Source: Paenibacillus sp. XY044 (GTDB lineage Bacteria > Bacillota > Bacilli > Paenibacillales > Paenibacillaceae). From it: 64,000 nt of DNA. This document shows, one piece after another, positions 46,501 through 53,601 of this stretch. A program made the position numbers and the translations under genes. Below the pieces are notes generated by a model. The model did not search any database. It saw only the letters and a list, made by a program, of their open reading frames with translations, and was not told where the DNA came from. The stretch lies in the NCBI RefSeq assembly GCF_002257645.1, contig NZ_NQMO01000001.1:434001-498000 (forward strand), given 5' to 3'. Within the stretch, counting starts at the first letter, position 1. Every line of letters starts with the position of its first letter.

Positions 46501-47496
46501 AGTTACTTGTTTTAATTGAGTATTTAAATCGGTAAATTTTGATTTATAGTCACCGATATTGCTAATACCTTTTAATTGCGACTCAATATCTCCGAGTCCT
46601 GAACGCACTCCAGGGTCGGAACCGAATCTGCGCTTAATATCGGCAATTTTCGCTTCAGTATCAGCAACTGATTTTAGGTAATCTTGTTCACGCTTAGCAT
46701 TTTGCTGGAGGGCTAAATAATGCGTCTTTTCAAGTTGTTCAGCATCTTTTAGAATCTTTTGCTCTTCTTCAAAACGAGCCTTTAGATTAGCAACAAATTC
46801 TTTATTGCGCTGTTCTTCTTCCTTAAGGTTTTTATCTGCAATTGCTTTGCGAATATTGTAATTTTCTTTAGCAACCTGTTCGCGCTGCTTATTTATTTCT
46901 TGTTCCTGTTTTAGTGCGTCTTGTTGTTGCTTAAGGTAGTTGGTAACTTCGTCATAGTTCTTTACATTACCAGACTGGTCAGATCTAACATTAATTGATT
47001 GACCAAGTTGGTTTTGATATGTATTTGAATAACTTGTTACTTCGCCAAATTTATTTTTGTTGGCTTTTGTCTTTGCTAAAGAGTAACCCTCAAGCTCTTT
47101 CTCGAGCTGTTTAATAGTTCTAATTTGAGATTGATACTCAGATGATTCGGATTGTAAAGCTTTCTTGTTTGCATCGTGTATCGTTTTAGTTTTGCTTATT
47201 ACTTCGCCATTCTTAAGAATCTGTTGAGTTACCTTTTCTATAGAACCATCAAGGTGTTTGTATTCAGTAACTGTTTCCTGGACAACTTTATTCTGCGATT
47301 GAAGGGATACATTCAGTTTTTTAGTGGCATCAATAAAATTGTTGATTGACTTGACAAAACTTTGATCGACATCAATCTTCAAACTTAACTTCTGGAGAGA
47401 GGGAGATTTAGCAAGGGCTCTAATACCTTGATTTATATCCTTCAGTGCTTTACCTGTGTTTAACTCTGCTGAGATAAGAATAGACAAATCGGACAT
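40534..47496 (-). CDS. Giant tail tape measure protein with NlpC/P60 domain
   Basis: About 2320 residues. Order: N-terminal coiled coils (to about 330), TP901-type tape measure core (about 345-640, with EFGEALSTAMQKFPIWMVAAT and MAATAIYAPL-like hydrophobic stretches), hydrophobic region near 690-760, long coiled coils, an NlpC/P60 peptidase domain at about 1410-1520 (nucleophile C1424 in SDCSQFVQEMF, histidine in ASHVGVYTGNG), Ser-rich linker, more coiled coils, and a Gly/Ser-rich patch near 2135-2170. It sets tail length and probably opens peptidoglycan during DNA entry. The ATG at 47496 has AAGGAAGTG upstream. Preceded by three terminators. Confidence 0.93.
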   Translation of the reverse strand: MSDLSILISAELNTGKALKDINQGIRALAKSPSLQKLSLKIDVDQSFVKSINNFIDATKKLNVSLQSQNKVVQETVTEYKHLDGSIEKVTQQILKNGEVISKTKTIHDANKKALQSESSEYQSQIRTIKQLEKELEGYSLAKTKANKNKFGEVTSYSNTYQNQLGQSINVRSDQSGNVKNYDEVTNYLKQQQDALKQEQEINKQREQVAKENYNIRKAIADKNLKEEEQRNKEFVANLKARFEEEQKILKDAEQLEKTHYLALQQNAKREQDYLKSVADTEAKIADIKRRFGSDPGVRSGLGDIESQLKGISNIGDYKSKFTDLNTQLKQVTANAKTATSHTIGFGEALSTAMQKFPIWMVAATAIYAPLHALQNGIQYVYDLDTAMTDLKKVTDETDSTYKSFIDSASNTANEIGALTLDVIKSTTMWARLGYTIQQSQQLAKQTTVYQNVGDIKTAEDASEALIATIKGFGVEVDNQGKNISHVVDVYNEVGNKFAISSAGIGEAMKRSASSLSEAGNTIEESVAMITAANSTVQDPAKVGNALKTVSMRIRGVSEDGEDLTALLPSMEKKFNSIGLTLKKNDNTFKSTYDIFSDLAKVWGTLSDFNRADILELVAGKLQGNVVASMLNNWQDAEGALQAGLNSFGSAARENEKYMESMQGHVAVFKNTVSEFWSNSIDSAWLKSLIDLGTKLVGVFGDIGNVLILATGIFLTFKSKAVASTITSLSSAVAALFTTRTALQATTTAAETTAVAMTGLQRALGLFGLIATGISVLYTVSSNWNGSLEKTKQLIDDTDNKYSKLSSTLDEVSSYYKENHNAIETDANVKDKMFELQSQLIDSFGEEAKGIDLVNGKYEEQAKLIEGLSGKKLDEQIKSNDIIVNALNDKKFASPVLSGKLSNRSAEGGYKIIDNPAFKAKDMSLVEYYKTLLDLQDKIYNHNKLNVDDYKDFFSSMGTLPKTNEEWLKALEQVESKISEIQPLMDKINDGESLRNQKVINTFKTQSAAVKNYTDEQTKLFDNLTGVFSSQPTKDFQESMVEIQNVVRNFDGSNIQAVVDELKQIPSIQGNSEIINSLNNIAEKANSANNSISNLVQGSSTDFDKLAESITSSKSEIELLTDAQGELSKNNTLSTSTVSKLNKMYGDFVKVTGLSKDKVLEFLKAKKEEKFEFFDSEIKKTESAISNSKIRIAALEEEYNALKKVSEERVNQRIDELNEMVASGQISDREAERQIAGIRRIGDTTSLSLQAEIDNLNGLETQLNILKGARSDLSATSAQADKQQKQSNDTISETNELLTETQKRLAAVKKELSDLDNKRSRLKQGSKEYRNSIEQENKLLQQQAELLKEGIADPSKLVSQKVTTSTKVPSGTSNSAPSNSSAPSSSIDNLIANGRGLQGKLTYKQITGEFKGTYDQFVNRALSDCSQFVQEMFKQFADVNLPRTAAAQFKTGTKVDKADLQPGDLVFFNTTGKTASHVGVYTGNGKFLQMGNHGLSEQNLNSKTWTETYKYDGARRVVSGGGSSSVSSASSSSSGTKTSTKNPSQSEKINAKADAEQQLSDNELKQYQNRIAYINDFVKESQGKLENLDTLIANSQTKQSKYSQISQQWRNEEQTQIKALEDQQKELHASNDNIKKLVNDKKITSGEFDKQIADNSRKWIEIEQQKQEKIFAIGESQLDEYVSKINSVGDQLEISSAKLSLMSESSSEYSDELMKQIPLISKQKELANEELTLALQQLSTLPKESDQYKTKSERIQQLTIDMVNYDKSIKDVTKSLYEMASDKLTTVFDRMKSSLDLGEIFDAGEFDDSVDSILVSLDKVDGVFSGGVNFVDTTSQTRSNLQDYASKVRDIANEVKTALNYTIDLSDVNFSNMSDLSNQIKSQINLVADLKNKINDMNDAIRDTELQYQKEEDAISDYINNTGKYYDSQIEKQQEILKNLDEQYNKEDRIKKLQELNDEINKVKKDKRFSYINQAGEEILTYDKARVDELEKQKDDLVKQYERDDVKQAIQDEIDRLQKEKNDTIQILQDKLDRTKEIHQQNLEAMKLYQSSLSSLYQQSVTDTQAKLTQFQEALQKGLEDGSISADEGSKLLQLVVDGWQASSLQKWDIYISEVSSKLSQLQALYAQMASLAASMGSIGSSGGGGSRSGGSSSSKSSSGSLSSAKSDAISKIDTSTSAGKAAADYINNLVSIDGNKISDETLAAIEYNASFKTRKYHTGGEVGKEPLAKGEVPAILKLGELVLTEEHKKKLKDIITQPRAIIESLTSGIKNTMSNIRLNTPTVATNSGTSYTFSGDITVKANNPMEFFKGLETHIASNRK

Positions 47497-47527
47497 TACG
47501 TATATCACTTCCTTTTTATAATAAAAA

Positions 47528-47552
47528 AAGAAGCGATATAAGATCGCTTCTT
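47528..47552 (-). terminator. Terminator 3 before the tape measure gene
   Basis: Minus strand AAGAAGCGAT, 5-nt loop, ATCGCTTCTT, then a T run (complement of 47523-47529). It ends about 25 bases before the tape measure ATG. Confidence 0.9.
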
Positions 47553-47575
47553 AAGTTGAGAATATGAAGATTTTT

Positions 47576-47637
47576 AAAAACACTAAGCAATACTGTAGAG
47601 ATCTTTCTTAACCTCTATAGTATTGCTTAGTGTTTTT
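47576..47637. terminator. Terminator 2, long bidirectional hairpin
   Basis: Twenty-five-base arms (47576-47600 and 47613-47637) pair at 24 positions plus one G-U, with a 12-nt loop. Both ends carry runs of five A/T, so it can stop transcription either way. It is unusually long for a phage terminator. Confidence 0.92.
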
Positions 47638-47640
47638 CAT

Positions 47641-47665
47641 AAAAAAACCACTCAATATTGAGTGG
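47641..47665 (-). terminator. Terminator 1, directly after the lipoprotein gene
   Basis: Palindrome CCACTCAATATTGAGTGG (47648-47665) followed on the minus strand by seven T. Confidence 0.9.
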
Positions 47666-47681
47666 AAAGTAGAGCATATGG

Positions 47682-48179
47682 CTATTGAAAATACTGTTTA
47701 ATGTTTTTATCTAATATATTCTTTATTGACTGAATATCTTCTGCGGATATTCCCGTGCTTGAATCAACGGCGTAATCGTCATTTTCATTTTTAGTTAAAG
47801 TAGGAGAGCTAATTTTAATTGAATCCAAAATTGTTAAATAAGGTTCAGTTAAATCTAACATGAGTTTTGCCTTTTCTAGCTCGTTTTTGTTATTCGCGTC
47901 TTCAATGTCTGCTGTGAGAAATTCAATATATTGGGGAATTGGATTTTCTAATTTAATTTCTCCGGTTTTCTTATCACGATTGTTAAAGGCATCGGATAAA
48001 CTTACATATAGATCTTTAATCATATCGACGGTGGAATCATCATCGATGGTTTTTGCGAATTCCGGTTTTAATTTTAAAGAAGATGAGAAAGATACTTCTT
48101 TTGCTTTTTCTTTCGCACAGGCTGACAATATGACCGCAAAGCTCAGAACAAATAACAACAAAAATAATTTAGATTTCAC
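47682..48179 (-). CDS. Small phage-borne lipoprotein
   Basis: A 165-residue lipoprotein: basic start, hydrophobic stretch and lipobox LSAC at about residues 18-21, then a soluble mostly helical domain rich in Asp, Lys and Asn. GTG 48179 has AAAGG 8 bases before and gives a normal signal peptide. I do not recognise the soluble domain. It lies between an O-antigen-polymerase-like gene and the tape measure, with its own upstream region and a terminator behind it. Phage lipoproteins of this kind can block entry of related phages (TP-J34 Ltp is the known example); that role here is inference. Confidence 0.75.
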   Translation of the reverse strand: MKSKLFLLLFVLSFAVILSACAKEKAKEVSFSSSLKLKPEFAKTIDDDSTVDMIKDLYVSLSDAFNNRDKKTGEIKLENPIPQYIEFLTADIEDANNKNELEKAKLMLDLTEPYLTILDSIKISSPTLTKNENDDYAVDSSTGISAEDIQSIKNILDKNIKQYFQ

Positions 48180-48201
48180 AGAGTTCAACCTTTCATCTGT
48201 A

Positions 48202-48220
48202 TGATAAGAACAGTTTATCA
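48202..48220. repeat. Inverted repeat before the lipoprotein gene
   Basis: TGATAA-7 nt-TTATCA (48202-48207, 48215-48220), about 23 bases before the lipoprotein start on the minus strand. It shares the TGATAA half with the hairpin at 48364-48385. Confidence 0.6.
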
Positions 48221-48308
48221 TAATTAGTGGGGAAATATGCCATCTAATTAATACGGATGAAAGGTGAATGAGTCTCAGTTTATTTTTGATATTATTTATG
48301 CAAACTCA

Positions 48309-48355
48309 TGTCTATATATAGTGTTTGAAAATTATATAAATACTATATATAGACA
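48309..48355. repeat. 14-bp perfect inverted repeat
   Basis: TGTCTATATATAGT (48309-48322) and ACTATATATAGACA (48342-48355), 19 bases apart. There is no T run. It has the look of a paired operator or cruciform-forming site in the gap before the lipoprotein gene. Confidence 0.75.
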
Positions 48356-48385
48356 AGAATTCTTGATAAAATGATAGTTTTATCA
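48354..48385. repeat. Palindrome and hairpin at the end of the polymerase gene
   Basis: CAAGAATTCTTG (48354-48365) is a perfect 12-bp palindrome, followed at once by TGATAAAA-6 nt-TTTTATCA (48364-48371, 48378-48385), which runs into the stop of the polymerase-like gene and may act as its weak terminator. Confidence 0.65.
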
Positions 48386-49837
48386 TGTTGTAAGTTTATT
48401 GCTTAGATAATTAATTTCCCGTATTTTGATAAACATCCATGTTACTATGATCCAGTAAATAAAACCCGTTGGTGGTAAATTTAATAATTGGTCGATTGCC
48501 ATCTGCCCCCACATCCCAATAAGTGCAGATATGATAGATACTAGTTGGATAATATCTCTTTTCTTTTTCATTACCAATGTCTTTTCTTTTCTAATTTTCA
48601 ACAAGGACATTACACCATAAACCACTGGAAAAAAATAAATGGCTAAGCCGATTAATCCTGAATAAAGAATCAAGTTCAATAAGCTGCTTTCCACATTTGT
48701 AAATACACCCACTGCTTGTGGGCTCGGGTTATATCCAATCCCCTTACCCATTGAGAGAAATAGTACTTTGTCCATTGGAGATAGATGAGCGAGGTGTGAA
48801 AAGAAATCTTGATACTGGAACGTTCTGCCTGCGCCTGTGGGGTCGTTAGCAAATATTCTTTCCTGTAGACCAAAGGCGAAAACCGAAACCACGATGGCTG
48901 CTAAAACACCAATAAAATACTTTAGCATCGGTAAGTACAGAAGTGACAAGGCCATTAATCCCAATGCTACTCCAAGCAAGGCACTACGTGAAAGTGACAT
49001 CATTACGCAAAATAAGGATGAAAGCAGAATCAAAGCGTAAATAATTCTTTGCTTTCGACTGGTGAATGCGTTCGACAGAAACCATCCAGTCAATATGAGA
49101 ACTCCAACAATCATTACGCAGCCGAATAAATTTCCGTTCTGAAAGGTTCCTACTAGTTTTAAGCCAACTGCAGTAACATTCATTTTCATCTCAAAAAGCT
49201 GGTTACCGAACTCTTGATAATCTGAATAATTTACAGTCAGTCCTGGAATTAGAATTGCATAATGACCAAACAAATACTGAGCCACACCATAGATTGCTGT
49301 AAGTGAAAATGTAATGAAAAATGTTTTAGAGAGTTTTTCTGGTTTGTCATAATATACGAAATATAGGAACATCGTAGTTAAAATCGGCAAATAAACAGGA
49401 ATAAATCGAGTCAATGATCCTATCAAACCGTTTTGAGTAAATGAATAGAACATCATCAACGATAGGGCTATACCTGAAAAGAACATGTATTTTTGTACCA
49501 AAGAAGTGGTAATGGTATAACTCATTTTCATTCTTGATTGACGCATAAATATTAACCCAAACGAGAAGAGGGCCATACCTAATATTAACGAACTAATAAC
49601 TATTGGAGAGTCAGCAAGTTTAAGCCCAGCTTTTGGAAAGGTAAAAACAAAAAGAAAGTATGTAGATGTAATGGCTACTAGATACTTATTTGAAAAAGAC
49701 ATAATACCTAGAAATACTGCAAAAATGGCCCCAAGTAATATCAAGGAAGGAGTTAAACCTCTAGAGCAGACTACTCCAACAGCTAATGATAATGCTAATA
49801 CTAAAAACGTCCCGAAACTTCGCTTTACGGCAAACAT
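48383..49837 (-). CDS. O-antigen polymerase/ligase-like membrane protein
   Basis: A 484-residue protein with about eleven to twelve membrane segments and one larger outside loop at about residues 200-235 (LTVNYSDYQEFGNQLFE). The Wzy_C signature region is SLSRSALLGVALGLMALSL (about 277-295) preceded by GTFQNGNLFG. Known family: polymerises or ligates surface glycan repeats from lipid carriers. It is not a phage structural gene. Placed between the tail spike and a lipoprotein gene, it probably changes the host surface polymer. GGTGGGGG precedes the ATG. Confidence 0.85.
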   Translation of the reverse strand: MFAVKRSFGTFLVLALSLAVGVVCSRGLTPSLILLGAIFAVFLGIMSFSNKYLVAITSTYFLFVFTFPKAGLKLADSPIVISSLILGMALFSFGLIFMRQSRMKMSYTITTSLVQKYMFFSGIALSLMMFYSFTQNGLIGSLTRFIPVYLPILTTMFLYFVYYDKPEKLSKTFFITFSLTAIYGVAQYLFGHYAILIPGLTVNYSDYQEFGNQLFEMKMNVTAVGLKLVGTFQNGNLFGCVMIVGVLILTGWFLSNAFTSRKQRIIYALILLSSLFCVMMSLSRSALLGVALGLMALSLLYLPMLKYFIGVLAAIVVSVFAFGLQERIFANDPTGAGRTFQYQDFFSHLAHLSPMDKVLFLSMGKGIGYNPSPQAVGVFTNVESSLLNLILYSGLIGLAIYFFPVVYGVMSLLKIRKEKTLVMKKKRDIIQLVSIISALIGMWGQMAIDQLLNLPPTGFIYWIIVTWMFIKIREINYLSNKLTT

Positions 49838-49862
49838 ATATCCCCCACCTATAACCTTATTC

Positions 49863-49881
49863 GATACGCTATGTATCGATC
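49863..49881. repeat. Inverted repeat before the polymerase-like gene
   Basis: TCGATAC-5 nt-GTATCGA, 26 bases upstream of the minus-strand start at 49837. Possible operator. Confidence 0.5.
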
Positions 49882-49914
49882 ATATCCTCTGGTGGCTTAT
49901 TTTGTCAATTAATA

Positions 49915-51933
49915 CTAGTTAGATATTTGCTTCCAGTCAGTCGAAGCGGTTGTACCGACAGCCATATAGATTATTCCACCTACGATGGCTATTTGTCCTT
50001 TGTATAAAGGTGTATTAGTAATGCTCGTGATAGGTGGGTTAGCCCCATCCCATACATCACTACCTTTATGCCAGGTTGGCCGTCCCTCTGTTTCGTTAAA
50101 GTATTCGAAACCGACAGATACGGCAGTTGTTCCGCCTGATGGTCGTTCCGAGGTTGATCCCCGAGCAGACAGAACTCTACTATAAGGCTTCCATCGTGGA
50201 GAGACTTCACTGGCATTTAAGTATGAGATGTTAGCGTAGGCATTTGTGACACCGTAGGTGCCCCCTTGAAAGACGATACCCGGGCTGCTGTCGTTCCGAG
50301 TTGAGTAAATACTTCCACCAACAATGACAAACCCATTAGTAATCTCTGAACTATCACCTCCGCCAATATCAACTCCGAAGGAATTGCTGTCAGTTTTTAC
50401 ATAAAGATTTGCAATGTTCGTTCTCCAGCCTTTGATTACATTAATAGCATTTTTATTAAAGTCACTACTGTTGGAACGGTTTGGATAGTAGATGCTTAGT
50501 TGATTTACAGTAATGTCGATTGTTGAAGACGTAACAAAAGCTCTCTTATCAGAGTTTCTGATACTTAGTTTTTCGATTGTGACTCCACCAATTTGCTCAG
50601 CATAGAAATTTTGTCCACCGTTAATTTTAAGTTCTTCAATGTATATGTCATGGTCTGGGATGTTGCTGGATATGGGGTATGGGTACCCCAAACTATTTCC
50701 GATCAGGTTGAATAACGAACCGTCTGCATGTATTTTCTCAGCGGATATGTTTTTGACATTTCGGAATCGGATTTCATTATTTGATCGAACCTTACCGAGA
50801 AACTTAACCCCTCGGCATCGTTCAAGATAGACCCCATACAAGGAATTATCATCCACATCAATATTTTCAGCGGTAACATCAAATAGGGTAAAATCGTCTT
50901 TTGTTGGCCAATCGCTTGCATCCATAAAATTGAAATACTGAACCTGGAAACCTACATTATTATTTTTACCCCTAACGTTCCGTATCCGAATTTTTCTGCT
51001 TGCTAGATATGACCATTTGATCGTTGTTCCGTCTGCAATTGCACTATCTACAATTACGGCAGTCTTACGATTCCTAGCGTCTACATTCTCTACTGTGATA
51101 TCATATCCGCCGCTCACTCTGACACCGTTTGCGTGATCGTCTCCATCTACAATAATATTGCGAATGATGGAGTGATTGTTATTTCGTGTGGTCATATCTG
51201 GGCTATTAAACGGCGGGCGTCCATTATTGTATACGTACGGGTTTGCGGGATTTGTTAGATCGTAATAAGTTACAAGAGCAACACAATCATCGCCAACATC
51301 AGTCCCCCGAACTCCGTCAACTAAAATATTTCGATGACACGCATTAAAGTGGAGTCCATCTGCATGTGTATGTTCTAAAATGAGGTTTTCGACTACAATA
51401 TCTCTACATCCCTGAAATATGACTCCAGCTTGCGGAGCGTTTTTTACTCGACAGTTTACTAAGTTAATATTTCTTGGGCATTGTTCGGCATCAATACCAC
51501 CCCAAAAGTAGAATGCGTCACCAGTTGAACGATTAACAGGGCGAACTGCCCACTCAACTGCAACATTCTCGAATGTAATATTGTTACAATTTCCTTTAAC
51601 TACAATACCATTGCATTGGTCCCCGAGGTTGGTAGTTGGGTTTAGGTTATCCATCCATAAAACTGCCGCAGGATCAAATAGAATCTTGATGTTTGATATA
51701 TCGAGTAATGTGATTCCACCATAATCTCTTGTTCGGTCACTCCCTCTTCCGATGCGGTATTTACCCTCTGGAAAGTAGAGAATTCCTCCGCCATTTTGTT
51801 TTAATCGTGCTATGGCGTTTTTTATTGAATTGAAATCATCGGTTACTCCGTTACCCTTTGCCCCAAAATCTTTAACAGTTAATATTTTGAAGGAATCTCT
51901 AAGTTCGTTTGAAAATAACTTGTTTTCTTTCAT
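49915..51933 (-). CDS. Pectate-lyase-fold tail spike
   Basis: A 672-residue protein. It begins with the Pectate_lyase_3 motif VKDFGAKGNGVTDDFNSIKN (residues about 20-39) and LYFPEGKYRIGRG, then a long right-handed beta-helix with many Asn/Val ladder repeats (IRNIIVDGDDHANGVRVSGGYDITVENV region given by positions about 250-280), ending in a short knob domain. Known family: phage spikes that bind or cut surface polysaccharide. No catalytic triad can be assigned. The C-terminal part (about 600-672) looks like a separate adhesive or capping domain. Confidence 0.88.
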   Translation of the reverse strand: MKENKLFSNELRDSFKILTVKDFGAKGNGVTDDFNSIKNAIARLKQNGGGILYFPEGKYRIGRGSDRTRDYGGITLLDISNIKILFDPAAVLWMDNLNPTTNLGDQCNGIVVKGNCNNITFENVAVEWAVRPVNRSTGDAFYFWGGIDAEQCPRNINLVNCRVKNAPQAGVIFQGCRDIVVENLILEHTHADGLHFNACHRNILVDGVRGTDVGDDCVALVTYYDLTNPANPYVYNNGRPPFNSPDMTTRNNNHSIIRNIIVDGDDHANGVRVSGGYDITVENVDARNRKTAVIVDSAIADGTTIKWSYLASRKIRIRNVRGKNNNVGFQVQYFNFMDASDWPTKDDFTLFDVTAENIDVDDNSLYGVYLERCRGVKFLGKVRSNNEIRFRNVKNISAEKIHADGSLFNLIGNSLGYPYPISSNIPDHDIYIEELKINGGQNFYAEQIGGVTIEKLSIRNSDKRAFVTSSTIDITVNQLSIYYPNRSNSSDFNKNAINVIKGWRTNIANLYVKTDSNSFGVDIGGGDSSEITNGFVIVGGSIYSTRNDSSPGIVFQGGTYGVTNAYANISYLNASEVSPRWKPYSRVLSARGSTSERPSGGTTAVSVGFEYFNETEGRPTWHKGSDVWDGANPPITSITNTPLYKGQIAIVGGIIYMAVGTTASTDWKQISN

Positions 51934-51939
51934 TCGTCA

Positions 51940-52218
51940 TCACGCTCCATACTTACCAGACCATTTGTAATCGATTCCGACTTCTACTATGACAACAGAT
52001 TCAATTAACGCATCATTGTCATTAATCTGGAACCCTTGGTCTGCATCGAGCACATTTTTATCTTTTCCATTAACAATTACCGTGCAGGCTTGGGAGTTAA
52101 GAAAAGAGAATTCATAATATTTGCCTCGGGGTGAATTCCACCTTGCATCAATGACAGGGAGGACTTCTTGATTTGCAGTTGAAGTACCTTTATCGCTTCT
52201 AATACCCAGACTGATCAT
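51940..52218 (-). CDS. Small phage protein before the spike
   Basis: A 92-residue protein with a beta-rich pattern (GKYYEFSFLNSQACTVIVNG) and no membrane segment. The gap to the spike gene is 6 bases, so they are co-transcribed; it may be an accessory or adaptor of the spike. AGGAGTTG precedes the ATG. The family is not recognised. Confidence 0.7.
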   Translation of the reverse strand: MISLGIRSDKGTSTANQEVLPVIDARWNSPRGKYYEFSFLNSQACTVIVNGKDKNVLDADQGFQINDNDALIESVVIVEVGIDYKWSGKYGA

Positions 52219-52313
52219 TCATAATACAACTCCTCAATATAAATTGTTATTTAAAAACAGGAGAGAACCAGAGGAGTCTTTGCTTGAAGTGAACGCTCTC
52301 GCCTATTAAAATC

Positions 52314-52350
52314 AAAAAAATAAAACCCTTATAAATAAAGGGTTTTTTGG
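52314..52350. terminator. Bidirectional terminator holding copy 2 of the 20-bp repeat
   Basis: AAAACCCTT (52322-52330) with AAGGGTTTT (52338-52346), T run to the right and A run to the left. The bases 52322-52341 repeat those at 34597-34616. Confidence 0.85.
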
Positions 52351-52382
52351 TGTGAAAAACTTGATAAAAGATGGATTTCATC

Positions 52383-52574
52383 TTAAACGATGGACACACA
52401 GGTAATCTTATTCCACTCCATAGGATTCAATGGGGGAGGATCGCCAATAAAGACAGGACCATAGGTGTATGTATATTGATTAGGTTGTTTATACTGCTTA
52501 TCTATTTTATCCTTGAATTCAGCGATTTCTGTAGGTGTACCTTCAACTTCAAAGCCATAAATTTTAGCTTTCAT
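52383..52574 (-). CDS. Short phage protein of unknown function
   Basis: A 63-residue protein starting KAKIYGFEVEGTPTEIAEFK and ending with a Tyr/Pro-rich stretch. It follows the recombinase gene by 2 bases and likely shares its transcript. The first half reads as a strand-strand-helix unit. No family recognised; coding is supported by tight spacing and amino-acid make-up only. Confidence 0.6.
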   Translation of the reverse strand: MKAKIYGFEVEGTPTEIAEFKDKIDKQYKQPNQYTYTYGPVFIGDPPPLNPMEWNKITCVSIV

Positions 52575-52576
52575 CG

Positions 52577-53599
52577 TTAATGCTCACTTTCATCTTTTAT
52601 TTTCTTCTTCAATTGATTAATTTTGTCTCTGATTTCTGCTTTGGATTGAGGTTTAATGTACGATTGACGCGTAGTTTCTATGGATTTGTGGTTTGCAAGT
52701 TCTGCAGCGAGGGACATGTCTCCGGTCTTTTTGTAAATGGAGTTTAATGTTGTTTTCCGTATACAGTGAGCATGGAAGTCGTCCAATCCAATGATTTCAC
52801 CAATTTTCTTAATCCGATTTTGGATAGTGCCTTTATCCATTGGCTTGTATTCGTTTCTATATTTAGTAATGAATAATGAATCTACAGAAAGGTCGTCCAT
52901 GTCTTTTCTTATTTCTAGCCAATCAGAGATCAATTGCTTAGCTTCTTCTGAGAAAATGACCTCAACTTTATATCCGCGTTTCTCACGAATGTCTGTGAAA
53001 ATCATGTTTTCTAAATCAAGAGAGGAGAGGGTGAGTTTAGAAATAGCACCAATCCTGTTTGCGGATTCGAGCATTACTTCCCATATAATACGATCTTGAA
53101 TATCGTACCTTTTGTCCTCTTCAATCAACCCTTTACGGATAATCTCAATTTGATCGTCATCAAGGAAGTATGAGTTTATAATCTTTTCTTCATTTGCACC
53201 CTTCATACGTTCAAGTTGTTTATCGAAAGGGTGACGGTCAACATATTTACGTTTCATGCTCCATAGGTAAAACGAACTGACCGCCGATATCTTAGTGTTA
53301 ATTACTTTCTTGTTGTTCTTTAATGTTTCCTGACAGAATGAAATGAATGACTCCATAATTTCAACTGCGTTTTCAAAGAATTCATCCGAATAAAGACCAA
53401 TATTATCCCATTCTTCCGAGAGGAAGACCAAGAACTGTGTAAAATAGTTTTCGTAAGCCTTATATGTAGTCTCTTTAACATCGCGGTTTTTGATGATGCT
53501 ACTATGTAAATACTTCTCGTATAGCTTCTTATTATCTGGAGAAATCCTAGCTTTGCGTTCTGCTGTAAAATACTTCACTTTAATTATTTTTGCCGCCAA
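52577..53599 (-). CDS. Tyrosine recombinase inside the structural cluster (YomM-like)
   Basis: A 340-residue phage-integrase-family protein. N-terminal SAM-like core-binding domain (about residues 25-125) and catalytic domain with R in SANRIGAI, K in GYKVEV, HCIR (H-x-x-R), H in ANHKSIETT and tyrosine in RQSYIKP. TTG start with GGGTGAG before it. It lies over 20 kb from the left junction and among late genes, like the YomM gene of SPbeta, so it may not be the enzyme that integrates the prophage. Its gene follows the homing-type nuclease by 2 bases. Confidence 0.87.
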   Translation of the reverse strand: MAAKIIKVKYFTAERKARISPDNKKLYEKYLHSSIIKNRDVKETTYKAYENYFTQFLVFLSEEWDNIGLYSDEFFENAVEIMESFISFCQETLKNNKKVINTKISAVSSFYLWSMKRKYVDRHPFDKQLERMKGANEEKIINSYFLDDDQIEIIRKGLIEEDKRYDIQDRIIWEVMLESANRIGAISKLTLSSLDLENMIFTDIREKRGYKVEVIFSEEAKQLISDWLEIRKDMDDLSVDSLFITKYRNEYKPMDKGTIQNRIKKIGEIIGLDDFHAHCIRKTTLNSIYKKTGDMSLAAELANHKSIETTRQSYIKPQSKAEIRDKINQLKKKIKDESEH

Positions 53600-53601
53600 T
53601 T

